The notes under the pieces are model-generated. The model was not told the origin of the DNA. It was given only the letters and a program-made list of their open reading frames with translations, and made no database searches. The translations under genes and the position numbers were made by a program. From the NCBI GenBank assembly GCA_904502015.1, contig CAJGEA010000012.1, positions 1 to 22,017 on the forward strand: DNA of 22,017 bases, given 5' to 3'. Positions 12,934 to 19,872 of the stretch are shown here, piece by piece. Origin of the DNA: an uncultured Clostridia bacterium. GTDB taxonomy: Bacteria; Bacillota; Clostridia; Oscillospirales; CAG-272. Every line of letters begins with the position of its first letter. Position 1 is the first letter of the stretch.

Positions 12934-15243
12934 ATGAAACGCCCCACCTCTTTTACGTTCATCGTAAAAATATTAGCCGTCGTTATGATCGCTACCACCC
13001 TGCTTGCCGCATTCCCGATCCTGAATGTAAGCGCGGCAAACTTGATCATCACCCTTGATCCCGGACACGGAGACCATGACTCCGGAAACACATCAGCCAC
13101 AGCATTCGGAGGAAAATACGAGTCCTACGATAACTATTGGATTTCCTACCATACTAAGGCTCGCCTTGAGCAGTACGCAGGTGTAACCGTGTATATGACC
13201 CGCGGCGAAAATGAGTTCAAGGAGCTCGCTGAGCGTGTTCAGATCGCAAAGAACTATAATTCGGATGCCATCGTCAGCATCCATACCAACTCGGCAACTG
13301 CCACGGCAAACGGTGTTGAAATCTGGGTGCCTAACGATAATTATCGCGCGGATATTGCCGCTGCCTCCAAGAATTGTGCCAACACCGTTCTGGGAAAGTA
13401 TATTGCCGCAACCGGGTTGAGAAACCGCGGACTGAAGACCAAAAACGGATCGTCCACGTTCCCGGACGGTTCTGCCGCTGATTCTCTTTCCATTCTCCGC
13501 AACGGTAAGATTCAGGGTATCCCCGTTGTTATGCTGATCGAGACCGCCTTCGCATCCAACCAGGGCGACTACCAGAAGGTTCTGTCCAGTGATGCGGCTC
13601 GTCAGAGAGCGGGCTATGCCATTGCGGATGGTCTTGCTGCTTATTACGGTCTGTCTCCCAAGGGCGGCGCCAGCCTGCCCGGCGTAGACGTGCCCGTCGT
13701 CCCCACTACCCCCTCTTATTACAGCTGCGTTGACCACATCAACGGCGTGGGCCCCAACGGTTCCCCCAACTACGCAGACCTCAACGGTACTGCAGGTACA
13801 CCTGCTACCGTGGACGCCGTAACCAACGGTGTTCCGACTGCAAGCAATTTGTCCGTCGGCGGCTGGATGGGCGTTGACGGAGGTACCAGCCACTACGTCT
13901 ACTCGGTGGATAACGGTGCTACGTGGAAAAAGGCATCGGGTGGCCACGACGGCGAGCCCCTGCCCAATCACTACAGCGGTGGCTTCGGCTTCAGTAACGC
14001 CACCAAGATGGGTATGTTCCATAAAGATGTTTCGCCCGTCGTAGCGGATCTGACCGCCTACGTTGGCCAGAAGCTGACCGTCATCTTCGCCGCTGTTTCG
14101 GCAAAGGACAGTTCCTTCATTCTTCCGTTCCTGAAGGTGACCAATTATACCGTTGCCGGTGCGGCCGCCCCCGCTGTTCCTACGAAGATTGCTTCCTGCG
14201 TGGACGCATACAGCATTGACGGCGCAGACACCGCAGACAAATCGGTTGCCATCACCGTTACCGCGGGTCAGACCGTTGGTCTGCGCGGTTGGGCAGGCTA
14301 CACCGCTTCCATTTCCAAGTTTGGCTACTACCTTGACGGCAACTCCGCCGCAATCGTGTGGACGACCGATCCCGGTGACGAAACCGAGGAGCCCGTTCTT
14401 GTTGCAGGCGGTGCGAACGCAAGACGCTATCACATTCAAGCGAGCACCGCGGCTCTGTCTGCAGGCAAACATTCCATTAACTACATGATGCAGCTGAGCG
14501 ACGGAACCGTCGTGGGTCTCGACTCCTACAGCTTCACCGTCAAGGCCGCTCCTCAACCCGAGGTGACCACCCCCGAGCCCGAGGTGACCACCCCCGAGCC
14601 CGAGGAAACTACCCCCGAGCCCGACGTGCACAAGTGCAGTTTTGGCGCTTGGACACAGACAACGCCGGCCACTTGCATCAATGGCGGCCTCAGCACGCGC
14701 AAGTGCGCCTGCGGTAAGGTCGAAACCAAGTCCATCCCCGCTACGGGCCATACCGAGGGCAGTTGGATCGTTGACTCTGCGGCCCAGCCCGGTGTGAACG
14801 GATCCAAGCATATTGAGTGTACCAAGTGCCACACGACGCTCAAAACCGAGATCATTCCCGCTCTGCCCGTTGTGACCGAGCCCGACGTAACAACCAAGGA
14901 GCCTGAGACCACCAAGGAGCCTGAGACTACCAAGGAGCCCGAGGTAACGACTACCGAGCCCGAAGTGACCACCGCCGAGCCCGAGGTAACGACTACCGAG
15001 CCCGAGGTGACCACCGCCGAGCCCGAGGTAACGACTACCGAGCCCGAGGTGACCACCGCCGAGCCCGAGGTAACGACTACCGAGCCCGAAGTGACCACCG
15101 CCGAGCCCGAGATCACCAAACCCGACGCTATACCTCCGGAGAAGAATACGGGTTGTGACTCTACCGTATCGGGTGCGCTGGCCATCGTGGCCCTGACCAC
15201 CGCGGCAGGTGCTCTGGTCCTCGCTCGCAAGAAGGAAGATTAA
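12934..15243 (+). CDS. Secreted multidomain N-acetylmuramoyl-L-alanine amidase 1
   Basis: A predicted zinc amidase cutting the bond between MurNAc and L-Ala in peptidoglycan. The 769 residues comprise a signal peptide (1-34, ending NVSA), an Amidase_3 domain (37-242), and an accessory module (about 263-410; VDHINGVGPNG, GGWMGVDGG, YVYSVDNGATW, VADLTAYVG). A second, divergent module follows (about 418-540; RGWAGY, GYYLDG), then a cysteine-rich segment (568-640; CSFGAW, CACGK, CTKCH, GHTEGS), a Thr/Glu/Pro stalk, and the tail GCDSTVSG-helix-ARKKED. Zinc ligands His45, Glu63 and His117 and catalytic Glu203 are present. I chose ATG 12934 because AAGAAAGGAA precedes it and the signal peptide begins there. 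It has its own promoter and terminator. It is the only one of the four with the cysteine-rich segment. Confidence 0.92.
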   Translation: MKRPTSFTFIVKILAVVMIATTLLAAFPILNVSAANLIITLDPGHGDHDSGNTSATAFGGKYESYDNYWISYHTKARLEQYAGVTVYMTRGENEFKELAERVQIAKNYNSDAIVSIHTNSATATANGVEIWVPNDNYRADIAAASKNCANTVLGKYIAATGLRNRGLKTKNGSSTFPDGSAADSLSILRNGKIQGIPVVMLIETAFASNQGDYQKVLSSDAARQRAGYAIADGLAAYYGLSPKGGASLPGVDVPVVPTTPSYYSCVDHINGVGPNGSPNYADLNGTAGTPATVDAVTNGVPTASNLSVGGWMGVDGGTSHYVYSVDNGATWKKASGGHDGEPLPNHYSGGFGFSNATKMGMFHKDVSPVVADLTAYVGQKLTVIFAAVSAKDSSFILPFLKVTNYTVAGAAAPAVPTKIASCVDAYSIDGADTADKSVAITVTAGQTVGLRGWAGYTASISKFGYYLDGNSAAIVWTTDPGDETEEPVLVAGGANARRYHIQASTAALSAGKHSINYMMQLSDGTVVGLDSYSFTVKAAPQPEVTTPEPEVTTPEPEETTPEPDVHKCSFGAWTQTTPATCINGGLSTRKCACGKVETKSIPATGHTEGSWIVDSAAQPGVNGSKHIECTKCHTTLKTEIIPALPVVTEPDVTTKEPETTKEPETTKEPEVTTTEPEVTTAEPEVTTTEPEVTTAEPEVTTTEPEVTTAEPEVTTTEPEVTTAEPEITKPDAIPPEKNTGCDSTVSGALAIVALTTAAGALVLARKKED
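14941..15108 (+). repeat. Four in-frame 42-base repeats in the amidase 1 stalk
   Basis: Four consecutive 42-base units, starting GAGGTAACGACTACCGAG, differ only by an A/G wobble. Each encodes the 14-residue unit EVTTTEPEVTTAEP. Shorter EPETTKEP copies precede them. Such minisatellites can change copy number by slippage without breaking the frame. Confidence 0.95.
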
Positions 15244-15259
15244 GATCTTTACATAATTG

Positions 15260-15293
15260 AAGCGGCCTTGCCCCACGGGGCAGGGTCGCTTTT
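15260..15293 (+). terminator. Rho-independent terminator of amidase gene 1
   Basis: A stem of about 14-15 bp (AAGCGGCCTTGCCCC with GGGGCAGGGTCGCTT, two G-T pairs) ends in TTTT, 16 bases after the stop. The same core recurs after amidase gene 2. Confidence 0.9.
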
Positions 15294-15311
15294 GAATTTT
15301 TCGGAAAATTC

Positions 15312-15340
15312 TTGACATTTACTTGCTTTTATGATAAAAT
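15312..15340 (+). promoter_or_regulatory. Promoter of amidase gene 2
   Basis: A perfect TTGACA (15312-15317) lies 17 bases before TAAAAT (15335-15340). A small dyad, TTCCCA-CGTG-TGGGAA (15350-15365), falls just after the predicted start of transcription. TGGGAAAATT recurs at the same place in gene 3. Confidence 0.8.
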
Positions 15341-15397
15341 TTTTACGTATTCCCACGTGTGGGAAAATTTAATACAATATGGAAGGAGAAGCAATCC

Positions 15398-17590
15398 ATG
15401 AAACGTTCGTATTCTGCGATGCTTGCAAAGCTTCTTGCCGTGGTCATGATGGTTACCGCTCTGCTGGTAACCCTTCCGGCAATCAACGTCAGCGCGGCTG
15501 ACAATTTCATCATCACGCTGGACCCCGGTCACGGCCCCGATTCCTCGGGTACGCCCGGTGCCGTCCAATTCGGCGGTCTCAACGAGTACCTCTACACGTA
15601 TATGCTCGCCAATCTCGTAAAGGAGCGTCTCTTGCAGTATGAGGGTGTGACCGTGTACTTCACCCGTACTGAGACCGAGACTCCCGGTCTGGCCGAGCGC
15701 GCCAAGATCGCGGCCGGTTACAAGTCGGATGCATTCATCAGTATTCACAACAATGCATCGGGTAACGGAACATCCAAGGGCGCTATGATTCTTGTGCCCA
15801 ACGAGAATTACAGACCCGAGATCAGCAAGGCATCCTGCGCCGCCGCCAACATCATTCTGGATCAGATGGTGGCCGATACCGGTGTCAAGAACCTCGGCCT
15901 TCTGTTCAAACAGGGTTCGGGTACGTACCCCGACGGTTCCACTACTGACTACTACGGCATCATCAAGAACGGTAAACTGGAGAATATCCCCGTCGTTATG
16001 CTGATCGAGACCGCATATGCGGACAACCAGGAGGATTACTACAACCACCTCGCAACCGAGGCCGCCCGCAAGAGATCGGCATACGCCATTGCCGACGGTA
16101 TTGCTAAGGCATTTAACTTTACCCCCAAGGCGGGCGCTGACCTCTCCAAGCCCGAGGCACCCGTGATCCCCGAGTTTACCGAGATCATCAAGTTCCATAG
16201 CTCGGTTGACCACGTCAATGGGAGGGGCCCGAACGGCTCTGCAAACTTTGCAGGCAAGGGCGGCAACACTGGCGGCGGTAGTAAGACGATTGACGCGGTC
16301 AGTGAGAACGTAACCGTCAAGGAGGACGGAACTCTGTCCATCGGCGGTTGGCTGGGCGTTGACGGCGGTACGGCTCGCTATGTCTACTCCATTGACGGCG
16401 GCAAGACGTGGCAGGACGTCCAGAGCGGCGGCTACGACGGTGAGCCCCTCGCCGGCCACTATAATAGCCTTGGCTTTGAGAACGCCACCAAAAACGGTAT
16501 GTTCCACATCAACAAGGCCCCCCTCGTAGCGGATCTGTCGGTTTATTCGGGCTACACGCTGAACGTGACCTTCGGCGCTGTGGCTGCCAAGGATAACAAG
16601 ACCGTTATCCCCTTTATTACCATCGAGAATTATACCGTTCCCGGTGAGCCCTCGGGTGATGTCACGCTGCCCACTCAGCCTGACGACACCACCGAGCCCG
16701 AGGTAACCCCCGATGCTCCCGACGCATCCACTCCCGATTTTGAGGGAACTCCCGTAAAGAATTTCCGTTACAAGGGTGTCGTTTCTGTGATCAACGGCGT
16801 TCAGTACGAGCTGGTCGGATACCGCGATATGCTGGCATCCCCCAAGGTACACGTGATCGCCGAGCAGGCAGGCGTGACCGTTGGCACGGATGGCAAGCTC
16901 ACTCTGACGGGTTGGGCCTTCATGAATGGCGGACAGAACGGCATTTACTGGTCGTTGGACGGTGAGAAGTGGTATGCTTTCAGCGGTACCTTCGGCGCGG
17001 CATCTGAGGATGTGATCGCTGATGCCAAGACCTCGGATGCTCAGCTTACCGACGCGCAGGCGGCGAACGCTACCTTCGCTGACGTTGTGGCAGATCTGTC
17101 TGCATACGCAGGCAAGACCATCACCGTGCAGATCGCCGTTGGCGGTACCAATAACGGCCTGTGCCACTTCCTCACGCTTACCGACGTGACCGTTGCCGAG
17201 GCAGAGACGGATACCTCCGCTCCCGAGATCGAGACCACCGAGCCCGACGAGACTACTGCCGAGCCCGAGGTGACTACCACCGAGCCCGAGGTGACTACCA
17301 CCGAGCCCGAGGTGACTACCACCGAGCCCAACGAAACCACCGCCGAGCCCGAGGTGACTACCACCGAGCCCAACGAGACCACTACCGAGCCCGACGAGAC
17401 CACCGTTGAGTCCGAGGATGCGACCACCGAGCCCGAGGACGTGACTACTGCAACCGCAGTAACCACCCCCGAGACTGACGCTCCCGCCAAGGAGGGCGGA
17501 TGCGGATCCGCCGTGTCGGGTGCGCTGGCTATCGTGTCTCTGACCACCGCGGCAGGCGCTCTGTTCCTCGCGCGCAAAAAGGAAGACTAA
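15398..17590 (+). CDS. Secreted multidomain N-acetylmuramoyl-L-alanine amidase 2
   Basis: A paralogue of amidase 1 with 730 residues. It has a signal peptide (1-34), an Amidase_3 domain (36-243) with ligands His45, Glu63 and His117 and catalytic Glu204, and an accessory module (about 265-415; VDHVNGRGPNG, GGWLGVDGG, YVYSIDGGKTW, VADLSVYSG). A short Thr/Pro linker follows. A second module (about 455-602; VSVINGVQYEL, GWAFMNGGQN, YWSLDGEKWY, VADLSAYAG, CHFLTLTDV) aligns with the first and so is a duplicate. After a TTEPE stalk (about 605-690) the protein ends GGCGSAVSGALAIVSLTT...ARKKED. No LPXTG sortase motif is present. The ATG has GGAAGGAGAA upstream. The protein is likely exported and retained at the envelope, with activity on the organism's own peptidoglycan. 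Confidence 0.93.
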   Translation: MKRSYSAMLAKLLAVVMMVTALLVTLPAINVSAADNFIITLDPGHGPDSSGTPGAVQFGGLNEYLYTYMLANLVKERLLQYEGVTVYFTRTETETPGLAERAKIAAGYKSDAFISIHNNASGNGTSKGAMILVPNENYRPEISKASCAAANIILDQMVADTGVKNLGLLFKQGSGTYPDGSTTDYYGIIKNGKLENIPVVMLIETAYADNQEDYYNHLATEAARKRSAYAIADGIAKAFNFTPKAGADLSKPEAPVIPEFTEIIKFHSSVDHVNGRGPNGSANFAGKGGNTGGGSKTIDAVSENVTVKEDGTLSIGGWLGVDGGTARYVYSIDGGKTWQDVQSGGYDGEPLAGHYNSLGFENATKNGMFHINKAPLVADLSVYSGYTLNVTFGAVAAKDNKTVIPFITIENYTVPGEPSGDVTLPTQPDDTTEPEVTPDAPDASTPDFEGTPVKNFRYKGVVSVINGVQYELVGYRDMLASPKVHVIAEQAGVTVGTDGKLTLTGWAFMNGGQNGIYWSLDGEKWYAFSGTFGAASEDVIADAKTSDAQLTDAQAANATFADVVADLSAYAGKTITVQIAVGGTNNGLCHFLTLTDVTVAEAETDTSAPEIETTEPDETTAEPEVTTTEPEVTTTEPEVTTTEPNETTAEPEVTTTEPNETTTEPDETTVESEDATTEPEDVTTATAVTTPETDAPAKEGGCGSAVSGALAIVSLTTAAGALFLARKKED
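17226..17436 (+). repeat. In-frame Thr/Glu/Pro repeats in the amidase 2 stalk
   Basis: Repeated 21-base units encoding EVTTTEP, with variants NETTAEP, DETTTEP and DETTVES, form the stalk. Three adjacent units near 17268-17330 are identical at the DNA level. Confidence 0.9.
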
Positions 17591-17609
17591 AGCCATTACA
17601 TAACCAAGC

Positions 17610-17647
17610 GAAAGCGGTCTTGCCCCCTACGGGGCAGGGCCGCTTTC
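17610..17647 (+). terminator. Strong hairpin after amidase gene 2
   Basis: A 17-bp stem (GAAAGCGGTCTTGCCCC with GGGGCAGGGCCGCTTTC, two G-T pairs) with loop CTAC. It shares its core with the amidase 1 terminator but lacks a clear T-run, being followed by GGGCTTGCG. It is probably a terminator or transcript-end stabiliser. Confidence 0.75.
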
Positions 17648-17710
17648 GGGCTTGCGTGGAGCCAAGGAGACGTTTTTGATTGATTTTCACATAATTTGTG
17701 GTGGAATTCC

Positions 17711-17739
17711 TTGACTTTTCCTCAAGTCTGTGATAGAAT
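17711..17739 (+). promoter_or_regulatory. Promoter of amidase gene 3
   Basis: TTGACT (17711-17716) and TAGAAT (17734-17739) are spaced by 17 bases. The early transcribed region (CCC...TGGGAAAATT, 17751-17768) resembles that of amidase gene 2. Confidence 0.75.
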
Positions 17740-17801
17740 ATCCTTGTGTACCCTTATATGGGAAAATTCAGCACATACGAATACGAAAGGAAGAAATTTT
17801 T

Positions 17802-19382
17802 ATGAAGCGTTCGGTATGCTTTACTGCGCTGGTCAAGCTTCTCGTCGTGGCTATGATCGCCACCACGATGCTGGCCATCCTCCCCGTTATGAACGTCAGC
17901 GCGGCTGACAACATCGTCATCACTCTCGACCCCGGTCACGGCGGTACCGATCCCGGTAACCAGTCGGCGCTCCAGTACGGCGGCAACGACGAGGCGTACG
18001 ACAACTGGCAGATGACCATGTATGCCAAGGCTCGTCTCGAGCAGTATGCAGGTGTTACCGTATACCTCACCCGCACCGACTACAATGAAACCATGAAGGG
18101 CCTTGACACCCGCGTGCAGGTTGCCAAGAGCCACAACTCGGATGCCATCATCAGTATCCATACCAACTCGGCCGATAACAAGTCTGCAGGCGGCATTGAG
18201 ATCCTCGTTCCCAATATGAACTGGCGCCCCGAAGTCGGTACGGCTTCTCAGAACTGCGCAAATGCCATTCTTGAAAAGTATATCGCGGAGATCGGTGTGA
18301 GAAACCGCGGTCTGAAGGAGAGAGTCGGCTCCAGCACCTATGCGGACGGCTCCCAGGCTGACTACTACGGCATTATCAAGAACGGTAAGCTTCAGAACAT
18401 CCCCGTAACCATGATCGTGGAAACCGGCTTTGCCTCGAACCAGGAGGATTATCTGAAGGTTTTGCAGAGCGATGCTACCCGCATGAGAGCCGGTTATGCC
18501 ATTGCTGACGGTGTTGCTGCATACTTCAAGCTGCAGCCTAAGGCAGGCGCGGATATGTCCATGCCCGAGGTGCCCGATATCGTTATCCCCGAGATTCCCA
18601 AGGTGATCCAGTTCCATAGCTCCATTGACCACGTCAATGGTAAGGGCCCCAACGGTGAGCCCCATTTCCAGGGCTACGGCGGCAACACCAACGGCGGCGC
18701 CAATGTCATCGACGCTCTTTCGGAGGGTGTTTACATTCCCAAAAATGCCAGACTGACTGTTGGCGGCTGGCTGGCCGTTGACGGCGGTACGGCTCGTTTC
18801 GTATATTCGCTGGACGGCGGCGAGACCTGGATGGATGTTCCCAAGGGCGGCTACGACGGCGAGCCCCTGCCCGGTCACTACGCAGGTCTGGGCTTTACCA
18901 ATGCCACCAAGAACGGTATGTTTAACAGTAACAAGTCTCCCCTTATGGTCGACCTGTCGGCGTATGCGGGTGACTTTGTGGACGTTACCTTTGCCGCTGT
19001 CGCTGCAGCTGACAACGAAACGATCATCCCGTTTATCACCATTTTGAGCTATCTCGTACCCGGTACGAAGCCCGTTGAGACCACTACCGAGCCCGAGACC
19101 ACTACGGCTGAGCCCGAGACCACCACCGAGCCTGAGACTACCACGGCTGAGCCCGAGACCACTACCGAGCCCGAGGTTACCACGGCTGAGCCCGAGGTCA
19201 CCACCTCCGAGCCTGAGGTCACTACCGCTGAGCCCGTGGCTACCACCACCGAGGCTGAGGCTAAGACCGATGCTCCCGCTGAGGAGAAGGGCTGCGGATC
19301 CGCCGTTTCGGGCGCTATGGCCATTATCGGTATGACCGTAGCGGCAGGTGCGGCATTCCTCGCTCGCAAGAAGAAGGATTGA
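17802..19382 (+). CDS. Secreted N-acetylmuramoyl-L-alanine amidase 3 (single accessory module)
   Basis: The shortest complete paralogue, 526 residues. It has a signal peptide (1-35), an Amidase_3 domain (38-245) with His46, Glu64, His120 and catalytic Glu208, and one accessory module (about 272-420; IDHVNGKGPNG, GGWLAVDGG, FVYSLDGGETW, VDLSAYAG). A compact stalk of ETTTEP/EVTTAEP repeats (about 425-485) leads to the tail KGCGSAVSGAMAIIGMTV...ARKKKD. It lacks the second module seen in 1, 2 and 4, so it is either the minimal architecture or has lost that module. The amidase domain is closest to that of gene 1 by eye (KARLEQYAGVTVY, GVRNRGLK). The ATG is preceded by GAAAGGAAG. It has its own promoter and a strong terminator. 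Confidence 0.93.
   Translation: MKRSVCFTALVKLLVVAMIATTMLAILPVMNVSAADNIVITLDPGHGGTDPGNQSALQYGGNDEAYDNWQMTMYAKARLEQYAGVTVYLTRTDYNETMKGLDTRVQVAKSHNSDAIISIHTNSADNKSAGGIEILVPNMNWRPEVGTASQNCANAILEKYIAEIGVRNRGLKERVGSSTYADGSQADYYGIIKNGKLQNIPVTMIVETGFASNQEDYLKVLQSDATRMRAGYAIADGVAAYFKLQPKAGADMSMPEVPDIVIPEIPKVIQFHSSIDHVNGKGPNGEPHFQGYGGNTNGGANVIDALSEGVYIPKNARLTVGGWLAVDGGTARFVYSLDGGETWMDVPKGGYDGEPLPGHYAGLGFTNATKNGMFNSNKSPLMVDLSAYAGDFVDVTFAAVAAADNETIIPFITILSYLVPGTKPVETTTEPETTTAEPETTTEPETTTAEPETTTEPEVTTAEPEVTTSEPEVTTAEPVATTTEAEAKTDAPAEEKGCGSAVSGAMAIIGMTVAAGAAFLARKKKD
19077..19245 (+). repeat. In-frame Thr/Glu/Pro repeats in the amidase 3 stalk
   Basis: Imperfect 18-21 base units encode ETTTEP, ETTTAEP, EVTTAEP and EVTTSEP. 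Repeat purity is lower than in genes 1 and 4. Confidence 0.85.
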
Positions 19383-19404
19383 TCCGTCTTACGTAAATGG
19401 CATG

Positions 19405-19443
19405 ATCCCCGCCTCGCGCCTTATGGCGCGGGGCGGGGATTTC
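19405..19443 (+). terminator. Rho-independent terminator of amidase gene 3
   Basis: A 16-base near-perfect stem (ATCCCCGCCTCGCGCC with GGCGCGGGGCGGGGAT, one T-G pair) with loop TTAT and a short TTT tail, 22 bases after the stop. Confidence 0.85.
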
Positions 19444-19448
19444 TGCGT

Positions 19449-19741
19449 GTAACTATTCAGCCGATGTTCAAATTTGGATTTGTCGAGCAGGGGTTTCACC
19501 CCTGCACCCCACCAGAACCCTTTTTGAAAACCTCCTCACTTCGTTCGGTGCGAATTTGCCTTCAGCAAATATCGCGAAGGGTTCTGGACTCCCCCAAAAC
19601 CTTAAAAAACATATATTTCAAAACGCTCTTTTAAATATATTTTTTGAAGGTTCTTGAGGGGGTTCGGGGGAACTTCTTGCAAGAAGTTCCCTCGGCGTTC
19701 TCCCAGATAAACCCCAATTTGACGTGTGGCTGAATAGTTAC
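19449..19741. repeat. 293-base element with 14-base terminal inverted repeats
   Basis: The left end GTAACTATTCAGCC (19449-19462) is repeated perfectly in inverted orientation at the right end (19728-19741). The similarity continues inward for another 22 or so bases (TTCAAATTTGGATTTGTC against GTCAAATTGGGGTTTATC). Inside are hairpins GCAGGGG/CCCCTGC, CCAGAACCC/GGGTTCTGG, a long AT-rich CCCCCAAAACCTT inverted repeat, and GGGAACTTCTTGCAAGAAGTTCCC (described by halves: GGGAACTTCTTG / CAAGAAGTTCCC). No gene is seen. It fits a non-autonomous MITE-like element inserted between amidase genes 3 and 4. Confidence 0.8.
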
Positions 19742-19785
19742 TTCTGCGTTTTTACGTAAAAAAGGGAAGGAAAGAAAATTTCACC

Positions 19786-19814
19786 TTGACATTTTTTTAC
19801 TCAAGCGTTATAAT
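19786..19814 (+). promoter_or_regulatory. Consensus promoter of amidase gene 4
   Basis: A perfect TTGACA (19786-19791) and a perfect TATAAT (19809-19814) are spaced by 17 bases. The predicted leader is about 50 bases. The promoter begins 45 bases after the inverted-repeat element ends. Confidence 0.9.
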
Positions 19815-19872
19815 AAAAATGTTGTATACTTTGGTTTTTCCGAAGAATCCCCTCGAAACGGAAAGGAAATTC

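Noticed and set aside
14941..15108. Regular 42-base repeats considered as a CRISPR-like array
   Set aside because: There are no unique spacers, the units are contiguous, in frame and coding, and no cas genes are present.
13093..15318. Long minus-strand open frame (741 codons), Gly/Leu-rich with LGLGG repeats, opposite amidase 1
   Set aside because: It is the mirror of the codon-biased amidase gene and its Thr/Glu/Pro repeat. The sense frame has a clear domain structure, promoter and ribosome binding site; the antisense one has none.
15329..17596. Minus-strand open frame of 755 codons opposite amidase 2
   Set aside because: Same reason: the repeat tract and GC-rich third positions keep the antisense frame open, and no family resemblance is seen.
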